DNA of 64,000 bases from Narthecium ossifragum (lineage: Eukaryota; Streptophyta; Magnoliopsida; Dioscoreales; Nartheciaceae): NCBI GenBank assembly GCA_963920575.1, contig OY986970.1, forward strand, positions 20,591,274 to 20,655,273, given 5' to 3'. Shown in pieces: positions 11,296 to 24,649 of the stretch; the stretch's first letter is position 1; each line of letters begins with the position of its first letter. The position numbers and the translations under genes are program-made. A model generated the notes under the pieces. The model saw only the letters and a program-made list of their open reading frames with translations, ran no database searches and was not told the origin of the DNA.

Positions 11296-13697
11296 TGTGA
11301 GGACCCGTTCGTCTAACCTAGCTCGACCACGTGGGTTGAGGGCCGTTTCCTGTTGATTTGGTTTCGCGTCGAGTGCAATTTGGTTGATCGTATTGCTCTT
11401 GTAACCCCAGGGGTAATTTGGTAAATTATGTATGGTGGTCGATTTCACAACCGTGTAATGCACACATGGCCTTGGATTGATGTATATGTTTGATTAGGAC
11501 CTTAAAGGTGCCTTTCATCGGAAGATCGAAGCTCGATCGGGAAAGATCGAATCGGACGACCGAGATCATATCATGATCTCTATAAATACCCTGACTTTCT
11601 CTCTCTTTCCCTTTCTTCTTCTTTTCCTCACTTGTCGTTGTCTCTCCATCTCTCTCTCTCCTACCGGCTGAGCTAGGGCTTGGAGCCGCGATCTTCGAGG
11701 AGCGGATCTTGGCGATCGAGCTTGGGAAATACGTGGAGGGGCTGCCCTACTTGATCAAGTAGGTGTTTCTACCCTGATCGTATGAGCGAGTTCTCCTAGG
11801 ATAGGTTTATTGTGTTTTTGATGTAAGTAGACATGGTAGAATGTTGTGTAACTTTATGCATGGGTGTTGTAGCTTGCTTAGAGTGTCTCTACCATTTCAT
11901 TTCGTATTTTTATCGGACGAATCTCGTATTGTCGTCGGTTTGTCGGTTTTTGATCGTTTGGACCTAAATTTGAGATTTAACCATCAAAATCTTGTTTTCT
12001 TCGAGCCAATAGCTTCCCCACCATTTATTACGCGTGCCTGTAAAGTTTCATCGATTTCCAATAAGCTTTGATAGATCAAATCCAATTTAGAAAATGGATT
12101 TCTTGTACTCTCCTTAGGAACTGTGCACCAGGCCTGACGGTCGACCGTCGGATCGACCGTCAGGTGTTGGCATGCTTATTTTTGGTCTCACGGTCGACCG
12201 TCGGATCGACCGTGGCCTCACGATCGACCGTCGTATCGACCGTGAGGCTCTGTCTCATTTTGGGTCTTCCAGGGTCGATGCTTCGATCGACTGTGGACTC
12301 TTACCATTTTTCCCACTTTATCTCACAGTCCACCGTCGGATCGACCGTGAGGCATTGTCTCCTTTTTGGCTCCCCAGGGTCGATGTTCTGATCGACCGTG
12401 GCCCTTGTGATTTTCTCACTTTTGGTCTCACGGTCAACCGTCGCATCGACTGTGAGCTCCTGAACGGTGTTTTCTGGCTTCCTTTGATTGGTTTTTCGTT
12501 CATGATAGATACCCAATCATGCTAGGAAGTATGCACGTTGTTATCACGGGGTTTTCAATGGATTTCGATTGAGATTGGGAATTGGATCGTACGTTTAACC
12601 TTTTTGGCGGATTTGTGGGTTGACTTGCATTTAAATACCTAATTGGATGGTAAATTTAAATGTTTCTTGTTTGCTTAGCCGTTTGCGAGGTATGAGTGCT
12701 TAGCCCATTGTCGGCGAGTGCCATGGGCTATTGTATAACTGTTGAACTCGTAATTACTGTTGTGACATATAAAGACATCTAGGTTAGATGTTTGCATAGG
12801 TTCATGCACTATATGCATTAGAGGTATATCAGGTTACGCGGGGCGATGGGTTGATCGCCGATCCGAGGCTCTCGGGTAGCTAGGATCTAGCTTTAGGACC
12901 GTAGCTGGGTAGTAAGGCTTAGGACGTGATTGTATCGTTGGAATTTTCATGTTATCGAGGATATGATGTAGTTGGCTATAATCATATTGTTATTGAGGTT
13001 TAGAGGTTGTGTTGTCCCTCCAATGCCAAATGCTAAGGATGGATGTCAATGCGTTCCTGTCGTGGGTCCCCAACGCATGGGAATCCTGCTTAGGTAAGGG
13101 TGATCATGCATGTTACTGTTCCGTGGCCTCCTGGTAACGTGTTCAGGAGAGAGGTTTCATGGCAGGAGCCCTTGGGACATCGATAGGGGTTGTGGGACCC
13201 CGTGGCATTTCTTAGGCTTATGCGGAGAGACATCACAGTTGTTGTTTTCCTCCCTTCAGTGTCCCGTAGAGTAGAACCCTACTGAGCTTGTCGCTCACTC
13301 CTACCCGGGCTGCGTTTGCAGGTGCAGGCACCAGTTCTTCTTCCATAGAGCCGGCGGGATTAACTTTTAGCGGCGCGATTGCTTCCAAAGGTGCTTGAGG
13401 TTGCTATGGGAGAACAGTTGTACGTTTGAAAGATTGTGTATATTATAGACATCCTTCGAGGATTTTGGGTTAAATGTATAATATTTCCCTTGGAGGAGTT
13501 TTGATAAGAATTTGCATCGGATGTTTAAATGGTACAACCTGATGTTTCTTTTAATTGAATTATAGCTTTACCCTTGGAAGTTAAACTGTTTAAATTATCT
13601 CTATTTTCCGCAAATGTATCGCGCCAGATTGGATGTGAATAGTAATAGGAACCCTCACACCTCGCCCCGGATGGGTTTTCTGGGTCGGGGTGTGACA
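11296..13697 (+). mobile_element. Solo LTR of family LTR-A, copy 2 (2402 bp)
   Basis: Ends are TGTGAGGACC and GGGGTGTGACA, with a perfect TSD GAAAA (11291-11295 and 13698-13702). Excision restores the integrase frame SRK/KDWSLQL. TATAAATA is at 11581-11588, downstream of GATCG-rich sequence at 11520-11580. The leader carries an 18-bp perfect palindrome at 11746-11763 and, at 12130-12450, repeated CGGTCGACCGT-type palindromes. The middle is diverged from the other LTR-A copies, but both ends and the CTACCCGGGCTGC block (about 13300) are conserved. Confidence 0.88.
12130..12450 (+). repeat. GGTCGACCGT palindrome array in the leader of LTR-A copy 2
   Basis: About six pairs of the form CGGTCGACCGT plus TCGGATCGACCGT, with several mutated (CAGTCCACCGT, GGTCAACCGT), are separated by 20-50 bp spacers. 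The first is near 12136 and the last near 12450. It replaces the GATCGATC words found in other copies. Confidence 0.75.
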
Positions 13698-14200
13698 GAA
13701 AAGATTGGAGTTTGCAGTTGGATGATACTTTGTGGGCGTATCGGACTGCATACAAGACACCCATCGGTATGTCACCTTATCGGTTGGTGTTTGGAAAACC
13801 ATGCCACCTTCTAGTTGTGTTAGAACATAAGGCTTATTGGGCTATCAAAAGCTTTAATATGAAGATGGATGAAAGTGGAGAACACAGGAAGTTACAAATA
13901 CAAGAATTAGAGGAAATTCACAATGATGCGTATGAGAGTGCGAGGATTTACAAAAAAAAAACCAAGGCTTTTCATGACAAGATGATTTCTAGAAAGAAGT
14001 TTATAGTTAGTCAAAAAGTCCTTCTCTACCAATTACACTTGCGTTTGTTTCCAGATAAGTTGTGTTCTTGTTAGATAGGACCTTTTATTGTTACTAATGT
14101 TTTTTCTCATGGTGCAGTTGAAATTGAAAGTTTAGCAACATCCAAAATGTTTACGGTGAATGGCCATAGAACCTTTCTATGAAGGAATTCAAACAGGAAA
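13698..14200 (+). pseudogene. GYP-1 integrase C-terminal domain
   Basis: It continues the frame after LTR-A copy 2: [50 protein letters not shown], then the basic [15 protein letters not shown] block and, after a stop at 14072, GPFIVTNVFSHGAVEIES and KMFTVNGHR. The same order is seen in ATH-G and ATH-I. No chromodomain follows. Several stops make it a pseudogene. Confidence 0.85.
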
Positions 14201-14528
14201 TGTAGAAAAATTGGACCTTGAGGATCCAATTTATACTGAATAAAGACGAAAGCATGAAGTCGAGCCAATGACAATAACAAAGGCGCTGTTTGGGAGGCAA
14301 CCCAAGAGGAGTTCGTTCATTTCTCTTTTTATTTTCACATTTATACTTTAGTTAGTTTTACCTTTTCTTTGCATTTCACCTTACATTGGGGACAATGTTG
14401 GTTTTAAGTGTGGGGGAGGAGATCTAGGTTGCATTTGTCATGAGCAAGAGTCAATTAAGCTTGACATATTCATAACATGACTGAATGAGTAATCTTGCGA
14501 CTTAGAATTAATTAGATGAGTTATCTTC
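14201..14528 (+). other. GYP-1 3' UTR, first part
   Basis: Noncoding. It contains GCGCTGTTTGGGAGGCAACCC (about 14283), the block that follows pol in plant Athila-like elements, and ACATTGGGGACAATGTT with GTGTGGGGG (14384-14415). It ends in TSD TCTTC (14524-14528) of LTR-A copy 3 and resumes at 18462. Confidence 0.75.
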
Positions 14529-17500
14529 TGTCGCGCCCCGACCCGCGAAAGCCCAACCGGGCCGGGCGACGCGAACCGGAACCTAACAAAACGCAGAAAA
14601 AGCTAGCGAGGGTTCCCTCTAATCTATTGGTCTCCCTAACAGTTTATCACAAAACACCCTCAGATTTAAAACATTAATTTAAGGAAACCTCGAACCACCG
14701 ATTACAAAACCCAAGTGAATTTAATATATATATCCTCGGAGAGGGGAAGATTCAAATACAACATTACTCCCGTAGGAGACTATCTAACATAGGGTAAAAG
14801 CTGTAAATAAATCACCACCTCTCAGACTCCACCTGGTGCTACCGCACTGCCAATCAACTGCCTGGTAGGGGCCACAGAAGAAGAACAGGCGCCTGCACCT
14901 GCAAAACGCAGCCCGGGTAGGAGTGAGCACTAAGCTCAGTAGGGTTCTACACTACGACACACAGAAGGAAGAGGGAAACGCAACAGTGTCGCCCTCAAGT
15001 AGGACTTGGGTGTATACATGGGTCCCATAACCCCACCGCGTTGATCGCTCGCGAACGTTGTCGTTAAAACGTTGCTACCCTCAATCAAATCTTAAATTTA
15101 TATCCTTATTCAATCACTAATACTACTACGTAGACTAGTGGTGAAATCTGGAGTCGAACCACAGGGAATTACTAGGAAAACCAAAATCGATTCTCAAAAC
15201 TCTTGATCTAAACCAAACACTTTAATGATGGATTGATCTAACTGAAATTATCTAAGAAAGTAAAAGAAAATATTAAGATTTTAATCAGATGGATAAGATG
15301 TCTTAGGAAATACACAATCCATCCTAGTTTCACCCTTAATCTTCCATAGTTATCATCTTGATCACTTCTCTAAGTATTATGGATCTATGGCTACAAGCTC
15401 ACACGAATCCCTAAAAGAAGGTTTTATGTTCCCTACGGCATAACCTATCTTTGTTTGGCATAAATCATCTTCGGTCCTACCATTATCTTAAGTTATTCTA
15501 TTCCTAATGACCTTAGCATGACTTATCTTCACGTAGCATAGATTATCTCAAAGGTAAATCACAAACCACATGCAAACTATCTCATGAATCTCTACACTCA
15601 AGTACAACCAACATGTAGGACTAAGAATACGTCAACGGAACTCTGTTCCTCCAACTCTATAATCATTAAAACCATATTCATGAGATTATACGTAGAGAAG
15701 TTCACAAAAATCCAACTAAGAAAGATCAAAAGTTACACTAGGGTTTCATGGTATTCCTAAGAACAAGAAAACTAGCCACTCATCTCTTAGAAATCAGCCA
15801 TAGGTGTAGAGGATGAAGCCATTGATCCCCGCGGAAAGATCGCTGTCTTCAAAACCCTAACCTTCTCCTCCAAAAGTGCTCCAAAAGATCCTATTTTTCG
15901 GCTGGAAGACCCCTTGATATATCAGAAACCCTAAACCTCCGAAGTAGGAGTCCTAACAGAGGTTAAACTCTAATCTCCCTAATTTCCGGATTGATGACGT
16001 CATCTGAGCGATCGATCGGACTCAAACCGAACGATCGGACTTCCCAGTTTGACTGGGTTAATAACTGCCACGTCATCAGCTTCCATATTCTTCACTTTCT
16101 ACTCGGAATTCCGATTTGTAGCCAATTCTGAAGCTAATCTGTACGGAATCTGGGAAAGTCTTCAACAGGAAAGTTATAGATCTAAAAGTCTTCTGTCATC
16201 TCCAAAATATTTCATAATATTCTGATTAATGTAGAATATTTAGAAAATATTCTCTTGAGCTTCGACGGTGCAGCTTTCCAGCTTATGTATCTTCATGTAT
16301 TCTTCAATTCTACTATCACAACATCAGGAATCTCGCAAAGTGTCCAACATGAACATTGTAGATCTTGAAGTCTTCTATCATGTACTAAATTTCCAGAGTA
16401 TTTGGACTTATAGAGAATATCTGGCGAATATTTTCCTGACAGGCGACGAAGCAGTGTTTATCAAATAAATTCATCTTCTTAGCCGAAACTCTTGTATTTC
16501 TTCTGAAAACCTATTTAAACCTGAAATCAACTAACAAACTATTAAATACAAACAGTCTAGGCCTAACAAAGGTAAATTAAGGGGTTTAATTATCAATATT
16601 TAGGGACTCATCACGCGTGTCCCTGAGGCCCAGGAGCAGCGCTCAGTAAGTAGGAACAAACACTGCTGACTCACATGCAGGAACCCGACACTGCAGGCGG
16701 GAAAAGGCACCGCTGAGTAGGCAACTCCTCCACTCAAGAGTCAACACAGTGGAACACCGGCTACACCTCAGCATCCGACTTGAGGCCGACACGACCTCTA
16801 CAATCATCAAACAACAAGTGTACCAGTTATTTAATCCTATCATCGAATCGACTGGACACCACAATTTGAACCGGGTCCAAACTACCCAACCCCGGTCCTA
16901 GGGCTAAGTCCGAGCTTCCGGCCTCGGGACGGCGACCCACAGATCACCCACGCCCTAACCAATGCAACTAGTGCACAACAGAGAATGCATGCTACGAACA
17001 TACACAAACAGGAGATAGGCATGCAACAGTATGTCAAGCAGCACATAAGTCAACCGGATCGCTGCAGCGTTACTACCAACCGCTGCCAGCCGATCCGCAG
17101 CGGGTCCCGGCATTACGACGGTACCACGACCGTCAATCGCGGACTCCTGCAACGGGAAGCAACCCCGAAAACGATGATGAACAGTAACCAATATAATATT
17201 ATATTCCAAAATATAATATTATATTCAAAACACCAAAACCTCTACTTAGAGGCTAATTGATGCCGTCGATCCAACTTAGCCATCAGTAGATCTACATAGC
17301 AGGATAATATATTCAAAATTCATCATCATCCAACGGTTGGATTAACGGGAAAACACTAATCAAAACCGCTAATCAAACTAACTTACCAGTTAATTGCTGC
17401 AACGCAGCCCTCCAGTAATAAATTCATAACAAATCATAGGAACATCGGAAAATTATGAAATCAGTTGGGTTTGAGAGTAGATTCAAAGATTTACAACTCT

Positions 17501-18461
17501 TATGTTCATCACAACTCAAGAACAAGTACGTACTAGCCGAAAAACTCGCCGCAAGCCGGCTATTCTTCAAGAATAGCAGAAACCGGAAAGTCCAAGACTT
17601 ATCATGCATAAATCCTATTAAGATCTCAACCAAAGCTTATGAAATTTATACCAGAAATTCTACTAAGCATGAGGAATCCAACAAGACAAAGATTAACAGG
17701 ATTCAACGGCTAGATCTAGAGAAACCCCAAAAACAACTTCAGTAGGTAGAAACCTACCGAACAGCGCTTTCCTCGACTGATTCCCTGCGAATTGATCACT
17801 AACAAGGCTCCAAACCACTTCAGGGATCTTCGTCTCGTTGCCACGGATCCAACGAGCCTTAGAACACCCAAAACGATGGCCGGAGGAGGGAAAACGGAGG
17901 AGAAGAAGCTCGCTGCCGGAAACAGGGGAAGAAAATAGAGCCGCGGGAGAAGAAAGAAGAAGGAAGAAGAAAGGAGAAGAAAGAGGAGGAGAAGGAGAAG
18001 AAAAAGAGGGAAAAGGGAAAGGGGAAAGCCGGGGGAAGGGGGAAAAAGAGAAAGGAGGGGAGGGAAAGTCCTCCCCCTCTGACAGGAGAGAGCGACGGCC
18101 AACGACGGCCGTCCTCTCGAAGCAGAAAAGCCACCAACGCCGAGTCCGATCGATCGCTCTCGAAAGAAAAGCTAGTCCGGATCGATCCAACACCAAGTCG
18201 TATTGATCCGAGACTCCGATTAATCGCTTCTAGGAGCGATCGATCGCTCTCAAGGGTCGTAAGCTGCCCAAAAGCAAGCTTCCGCGCGCTCGAGCTGGGA
18301 TCTTCCGATCCCGGGTCCACCTAACCATTCTAAACAAACACTAACACATATGAGGTCAGTGTGTGCACACGCGGGTGTGAAACAAACCAACAAGGCGCAG
18401 TTTACCAAATTGCCCTTGCGGTCTACAACGAGCCACAGGGGTAGAGGGATAGGTCCTCACA
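14529..18461 (-). mobile_element. Solo LTR of family LTR-A, copy 3 (minus), split by solo LTR E
   Basis: Read on minus it starts TGTGAGGACCTATCC at 18461 and ends CGGGGCGCGACA at 14529. TSD TCTTC is perfect (14524-14528 and 18462-18466). Without LTR E it is about 2.36 kb. It carries the family marks on minus: C/T-rich tract (17900-18080), GTAGGT...ACCTAC inverted repeat (17742-17757), leader hairpin (17559-17577), AT palindrome pair (17190-17226), and GATCGATC words near 18145-18245. Confidence 0.88.
15042..16613 (-). mobile_element. Solo LTR E (1572 bp) inside LTR-A copy 3
   Basis: Plus-strand ends are TGATCGCTCGCG and GGGACTCATCA, with a perfect TSD CGCGT (15037-15041 and 16614-16618). The minus-strand start TGATGAGTCCCTAAATATTG matches the start of the 3' LTR of element L at 58181 (TGATGAGTCACTAAATATTC) and continues with GTTTGTTAGTTGATTTCAGG in both. 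This makes the orientation minus and links it to L's family. A TATA-like TGATATATC is at about 15920 and GATCGATCGG words are at 16008-16040. Confidence 0.85.
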
Positions 18462-19720
18462 TCTTCCTTGAGCTGGTAATGACTAAATTAGTAGACAACA
18501 GTTGGTGCAATTTCTTTATTATTTTCCTTTAGACTGACACATTCATATCAGTCTCATTATTTTCCTTCATGAGAGATATTCTACCATGGATTTCTTTCTC
18601 TAGAACTTGCCTTGATTCTATTTGAGGCTACATTGAACATGATTAAGGCCATCTTTGTTAAAACCTACATAAGCCAAATAGCTTACCTTGCGATTAATTT
18701 TTCCCTTTTGCTAAAACCCTTTGAGCTTTATTGACTTCATTGTTAACCCATAGTACAAGCTTTAAACATGAAAAACAATACCGATACCCAATCCATAGAA
18801 CTAGTGGAGCATTGTACATCATTATGATATGTATGGGTGTGCAAGTTTCAAGTGTGGGGGTGTTTGGATTTGTAGTATGGCTGTGATTGGAAAATTGGAA
18901 CATGAAACATGTTTTCATTCTCAATTCGTGAGTTCGATTGTCTCTGGAAAAAAAAGAAAAAAAAAGAGAAAAAAAATCAGAAAAGGAAAAGAAAGAAAAG
19001 AAGAAGAAGAAGAAGAAGAAGAAAATGAAGGAGGAAACTGTTTCTCATGTTACAAAATATGTTTATGAATCCTCCTAATACTCCAAGAAAGGGGTATGCT
19101 TATGTATGATTTCTACAAAGGTGAAAGTTTTGCAAAAGATTGTTCCTTGCTGCAATTTAAAAAATGTTGCTTTGAACAATCTCTTTGTCAATGCAGGAAT
19201 GTTACATGGGTTGAGTATTTTGTGGCTAAATTAAAGAAGTTGTTAAATGGAGTGATTGGTTATGCATGTCTTATTGATGCATTTTTGCTCCATTAGTTCA
19301 ATTGGCTTTTGAGCTACATTCCCAAATATTCCCTACCTTGATCCTAAACCCTGTTATAACCCTTGGAAGTCCTTATGATTCATGTTATGCATGTAATTCT
19401 AGTGGTGGAGAATGAGAAGATATGCAAGCTTATGGTAGATCATTTTTATTTGAATGAATTTGAATGAAACACATACCCATCAAACATAAGAGAGTTGAGT
19501 GTTAATTCCCATGAGGGTCTACTTATCTGAGTTTGCTCCATCTTCAAGTGAAAATGCTTACTGATTGATCTTAGGCTGTTCAGGAATGTTTTTTCATGAT
19601 ATCTTATGAGTTTTTAAGAGCTTGGTTGTTCTTTGTTGATGGCGTTGCAACATTGATATTTTGAGTGAGTTGCATTTTAGTTTTGCCCGAGGACGAGCAA
19701 AGGTTAAGTGTGGGGAAATT
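18462..19720 (+). other. GYP-1 3' UTR, second part, ending in a polypurine tract
   Basis: No coding signal. It includes a GTGTGGGGG motif (about 18850), an A/G microsatellite rich in GAA at 18945-19030, and the terminal block GCCCGAGGACGAGC...GTTAAGTGTGGGGAAATT (19686-19720). That terminal purine tract directly before the LTR is the plus-strand primer site. Confidence 0.7.
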
Positions 19721-21315
19721 TGATTAGAATGTAAAATGTCATATTTTTATCCCTCATTGCCTTGTCTTCTATGCTTATTTGATACCTAAATGTACTCACT
19801 AATCCTATATTTTGATTTAGGATGCAATTGGAGTCCTTAAGTGCAAAACGAAGCCAAATGGACAATTCTAGACAGTTTTGACATCAGTTCATGATCTGAG
19901 CATAACTTCTCCATCCAAGCACTAATTGGGATGATTCAAGATGGTATGGAATATCACGAAAGAGCTCTACAAATTGAAGGCAGAAGGTACTAAAAAAATT
20001 GCAAAGAAGATGGGTCCGATTCAAACATTAAACTGTACCTACTCGGGAATAACCAGATAAAGCACTATATATAATTGGAAATCTCTGGAAGTTTAGTTTC
20101 TGTAGAATTTTACGGTTTGTGATTTAGAGCTTTTTACAGAAAGTTACAGTGCTTTTAGTGCCACTAGCGCAGGGCTGAATAGCAAAAGCAATATAAAGAA
20201 AAAAGAAGATTGATCGATCTTCTCTTCCATAAATGATCGATCATTTATGCACCTAGAGTTAATAGAGAGCTATGTTTTAGATGATCGATCTTTTCTCTAT
20301 AAATGATCGATCTTCTGCATGGCACATCCAAAATCTGTGAAGAAAAGATCAATCTTTGTTAGCTGACTTTGCAAAATAAAGGGCTCAGATCTAATTCGAG
20401 GATGGAAAACTCTTGGGCTATAAATAGGACTCTTTTTAGGGATTGAGGGAGGCGAATCCTACAGACTTTTCTGCTACTTTTCTATTTCTTTTATATTTCT
20501 AGGGCTTTTCTCTTGAATAATTTGGTCTTTTGAGGATTGTTCTTCATGGCCTGCGCGGCTAATTCTTGATACCTGGTCAAGGAAGCTGAAACCACGGAAT
20601 CCATGAACTGTGAGATCTAATCTATTTTTATTGTTCAATTTATGCCTTGAGTATTGAATGTTATTCTGTGATTATATTCATGATTTTTCTGTTTAATCGC
20701 TAGGAGGCCAACTAGTTTATTATTCATTACAATCTACTGCTAGATTGGATATCAAATCCGTAATTGTTTGATCCCTCTAATCTGCGAAGCAACTAGGGTT
20801 TAATGATTTACTGCGTTTCAGAAATTATTAGATCTTAGGAAGAACATTCGACTAAATTAAATACAACCGTTTGTGCTTGTGTTATTTAGCTTCATCGATC
20901 TCTATGAATCTTAAGGCTGCTACTAGATTAAATCTACAACGCTTGTCTTGGGTTGTTTAGTAGTTAGGGCTAATTAGATCGCTTATTTCTAATTAACTAT
21001 GACAAGGAGAGATATGGAAATAATTCCAACGATGAATATTCAAGGTGTGGATTGATATATAGTTGCATTGATGATCAGTTACAAAGATTCCGATGATGGA
21101 TGTTGACTTAGACCAAGGTTTGTTCTCTTGATTAAATTCGTTTCTCCAATTTAGATTATTTCTTATTTGTTTTCGTTATACTCTAAAACCCCATCTTTGT
21201 TCACAAAACACAAAACTTAGGTTAGAGACTTCTCGTGGGATTGATCCTTGCTCGCACTACTACATTTATTTTGAGAGCATTGTTTTTATTTTTGGTTGCA
21301 AGTGACAGCACACCA
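19721..21315 (+). mobile_element. GYP-1 3' LTR
   Basis: It begins TGATTAGAATG right after the polypurine tract and, as I read it, ends GTGACAGCACACCA at 21315 after a block (TCGTGGGATTGATCCTTGC) typical of Athila-like LTR ends. TATAAATA is at 20419-20426, downstream of TGATCGATC words at 20205-20350. The left partner LTR is outside the window, so the right end and its TSD (ATTAC would be the candidate) cannot be confirmed. Confidence 0.65.
20205..20350 (+). repeat. GATCGATC palindrome cluster upstream of the GYP-1 LTR TATA box
   Basis: At least four TGATCGATC(T/A) words, plus a mutated GATCAATCTT, lie within 145 bp, about 70-210 bp before TATAAATA at 20419. Confidence 0.75.
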
Positions 21316-21513
21316 ATTACCCTCTTAGATATCGCTCTTTTGACCGATCTTTCCCCACTTGGTGAACTTGTATCGGCTAATATGGAACTTGCACAACGTG
21401 ATACAATTTTTGAGACCGATAAAAATTATGATGTTTTTATTAAAACTTATGCCAAGCTGGAAGAGACCGATGACCCACCAAACGCTCGAGAATGATTAGC
21501 CTTTATATATTAA
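21316..21513 (+). pseudogene. Element L internal fragment with an open frame
   Basis: An open frame ends at 21495 with TDDPPNARE and stop; upstream it reads LLDIALLTDLSPLGELVSAN. I do not recognise the protein. It starts where the GYP-1 3' LTR ends and is cut by HEL-1 at 21514, with the same noncoding context resuming at 27200. It is probably the end of an ORF of element L, but the assignment to a gag or extra ORF is open. Confidence 0.4.
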
Positions 21514-21539
21514 CTAGTAAATGCCCGTGCCTACGACAC

Positions 21540-22100
21540 GGATATTTAGGGTTTCTTTCAGAAAATTTTGGCAAAACCTACCCTGTACCGAGAGTTAAAT
21601 GAGATAACTCTACAACATTCTTCAAATACAAAAATTAAATTACATTTCAAAAGGGGCAAACATTATCCCCGGGCAAACATTGTCCCCACAAACCACACAA
21701 ACATAAAGGCATTCTGTTTCAGCTGGCCTACAAAATGACTTACTATTATATTTTGTCACAAATTTTTGTTCACTTCTTCCCCCAGTTGCATTAGTCTAAC
21801 ATTTACACTTTAGTCAAACAAATCACATAATAAACATTTGGCATGAAGCAAAACTAAGGGCTATACAGCATACCAAATGAGGAAGCAGGATGCAAGTTTA
21901 GAACAAAGGTAGTAATATTATATTAATTAATTCCTTTGTTTTTCAAAAAAACCGGCAAAACCTCCCTTGTATCGAGAGCTAAATGAAACAATCTTACAAC
22001 ATTCATCAAATACAAAACTTAATACACAATATGAAAGGGGCGAACATTATCCCCGGACGAACATTGTCCCCACAAACCACAAACATAAGGCATTTGGAGT
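21540..22100 (-). repeat. Duplicated subterminal block of HEL-1
   Basis: A block of about 150 bp at 21555-21715 (CCTGTACCGAGAGTTAAATG ... CATTGTCCCCACAAACCAC) recurs at 21955-22090 with about ten percent changes. The same block occurs once in HEL-2 at 29690-29825. It lies next to the Helitron 3' end and may be part of the replication terminus. Confidence 0.7.
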
Positions 22101-24640
22101 CTCAAAGTGAATTAATAACTTTCAGCAAGTTTTGCTTAATTAATGTAATAGCACGTAAGCTTGTTCGACCAACAAAATTATACACACCAAGCTTAAAATG
22201 CCAAATTCTATTCTGCTGAAGGTATTGGCAAATTTGGTAAGAAAGAATCATTCAAAGAGAGAAATCATTAAAGCAGATATATCTTTAGCTCATGTTGGAA
22301 CTTCCAAACACAAAAGACACATCCAATAAAAGAGATCAATGAATGACATAAAGACATTCCCAGCAAGCTTCCAATTAGGTAGTGATCAATCTATTGCTAT
22401 TCTTTGTATTGTCTTCAACAACACCAATTTTGAGATCGGATTCCAAAGAAAATTGCTCCTGTTCAAACCGTCACAAAAAGATCAAAAATTTAGGAAAGTT
22501 CAGTGAAAATCAGCAGACACTCAGATATGTGATGATGCATGTTTCAAGAAGCTGCTAAGAGCACACTAATAAATCATATGAGTAGGTGTATTAACAAAGT
22601 AGAACAGAAAAATGATCAGTACTGGACATCTATTCACAAAGCCAAGCTGTACAAAGGAAGATCTGAAAACAATGCCAGCTGCAAATAAGATATTGCTGGA
22701 ATCCAAAGGAACTGACTTAAATATCATTTGCAACCGGTCTTTATTCTCCAAACACCAGCATCTTCCATGAGTCTTCATCTGTCTGCCTGCACTTTTTTGC
22801 CCAAAAAAAAATGATTCCTAGACTTTCTTCAAATGTTGTACATAAAGGAATTAAAGAATGGTTGCATGCTGACTTTGTTCATATGTACACACTTACAATT
22901 GGCATCTAAAAATAGTGCATTCCATGATCCTAGCAGTTGGTCACACGACCAACTAAATGCTACTGAACATTTGCTCGCACAAACAACTGCTGAGTGGAAA
23001 AATCAAGTTCAACTTTACATATGCAGGCTTCATTTCCAAGAGCCAGGGAGCTAAATTCTCACTCTAGATTCACCTCATTGCAACTCAGTTAAGATCATAA
23101 AGCATGATCTGCATATAAAGCATCTCAAAATAACAGTGAAAAATACATATATAGAATGAAATATGCGCAGAAATAGCAATCCATAAGAGCAAGATAGCTC
23201 ACTGAAAAAATACATCAAGGATGAAATTAAGCGTAAAGATAGTGATCCATAACATCACAGCTCCATTAACAGGCAATAACAACATATTTTTATTTTCAGA
23301 GCATACCTAAATGCAATGCCCCATTGGTGATCCTCACTGAATGCCATGTTATAACCTATTCTACATGCTATAACTTTCCTCACTATTTGCAGCACATTAA
23401 ATCTTCAGCATAGCAAGATAATCCTGAAATTCTCTTTGTCCCATTCATACATGACCAGCTTGTGAAATTGATACATCCGTTAAGCATGAAAACAAAATTT
23501 CTTTGTCCCATTCATACATGACCAGCTTGTGAAATTGATGTTCCCTTCTATTCCATCCAAGCATGAAGCCTTCTACAACAGGAAGAATGTTCATGTCCTA
23601 TTTCTACTTCCATCCAAGTCTAATTTAATTTCATAGGTTCGAAGCCTAAAACCTCCATCTGAGAGACCACATTCAGCAATAAACCAATAAACCATAAGAT
23701 GAAAAAGAAGACACCAATAAACCATATAACTGAATTTAATAGCCAATAGACCAATAAACTTTTCATTGACAGCTCTTTCTTGACAGCTTCTTTAACTAAA
23801 AAGTTTGAGAGCTCTTTAAGAAAATAAAAACTGTTATGCCATCCACAATCCTTAGCATTCCATGATCACCACATTACACAGAGACCTCAACTCATGATCT
23901 ATAGACTAAAAAAGAAGCATTAGTTTTTACTCTATTTTCATTGTTCTCTAGCATGTTGATTAGCATCTCTTCAGAAAAGGAAACTGCTAGAATAAAAAAG
24001 TTAATGCATGCCAATGAGCAATTTGTGATATCTCGTTGAACTTTGTAACAACTTTAAATATGCATAGCTAAAAGCAAATATACATATCCTATTAGTTTTT
24101 GGTTTTAGCTTCAAAAAGAAACGATATAGGAAGACTCTAAGAAATCCTATGTCTCAATTTGACAAAGACCTATACAGCTTGAAGAAGATCTTGGAAGAGG
24201 ATGTAAATAGATTGTAAAAATCCATTGTTGAAAGGAAACCATCAACAATCGACAGTTAACAGGCAAGAGTTTCTTACCTTTTTTCTCCACCTTTAGAAGA
24301 AGAAGATGATGGTTGAAGAGGCAAGAGTTTCATCGCTTTCACAACCACTTCTCATTTTCTTTTAAATTTTTAAGATATAAGTCTTTATTTCTTCAATTAC
24401 ATTAAGTCCTTTGCAGGTTGAAGCATGAGAGCATTTCTTCCTTCCTTTTTTCTGCTGCCATTTATATCTCTAAGTAAAACCTATCATGTGAGTAAAACCT
24501 ATCATGTGAGTAATACCTGCACCAACTTGAGATTAATTACTTCTTTCTTTTTTTGATTATATAATCCCAAAGTGCTGAGGAGAAAAAGAAAGAGAGAGAG
24601 AGAAGAGAAGAAAACATAGCGCATACTCTACTATTGAAGC
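22101..24640. other. HEL-1 interior, no recognised gene
   Basis: AT-rich sequence with no coding frame that I can support. A direct repeat of about 55 bp is seen at 23435-23485 and 23500-23550 (TCTTTGTCCCATTCATACAT ... GTGAAATTGAT). Confidence 0.5.
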
Positions 24641-24649
24641 AAAGAGGGG

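Larger units (their letters stand above)
1..21315 (+). mobile_element. GYP-1: plus-strand Ty3/gypsy retrotransposon, 5' end outside window, interrupted by four insertions
   Basis: The coding order is gag, protease, reverse transcriptase, RNase H, integrase, a long 3' UTR, then a 3' LTR. The reading frame can be followed across each insertion: gag stops at 928, resumes at 2312, stops at 2408, resumes at 8308, and integrase stops at 11295 and resumes at 13698. There is no chromodomain after integrase, and the pol motifs resemble the plant non-chromovirus (Athila/Tat-type) group. Pol contains in-frame stops and frameshifts, so this copy is dead. Its own 5' LTR lies left of the window. Confidence 0.85.

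Noticed and set aside
12130..12450. CRISPR-like array (short palindromic repeats with spacers)
   Set aside because: Repeats are about 10-12 bp and variable, spacers irregular, inside a plant LTR; no cas genes.
17693..18320. Overlapping minus-strand frames of 128-167 residues
   Set aside because: LTR-A copy 3 promoter and C/T-rich leader, not conserved as protein among copies.
19721..21315. GYP-1 3' LTR right end and TSD
   Set aside because: Kept only at moderate confidence; without the left LTR in view, the TSD ATTAC cannot be claimed.
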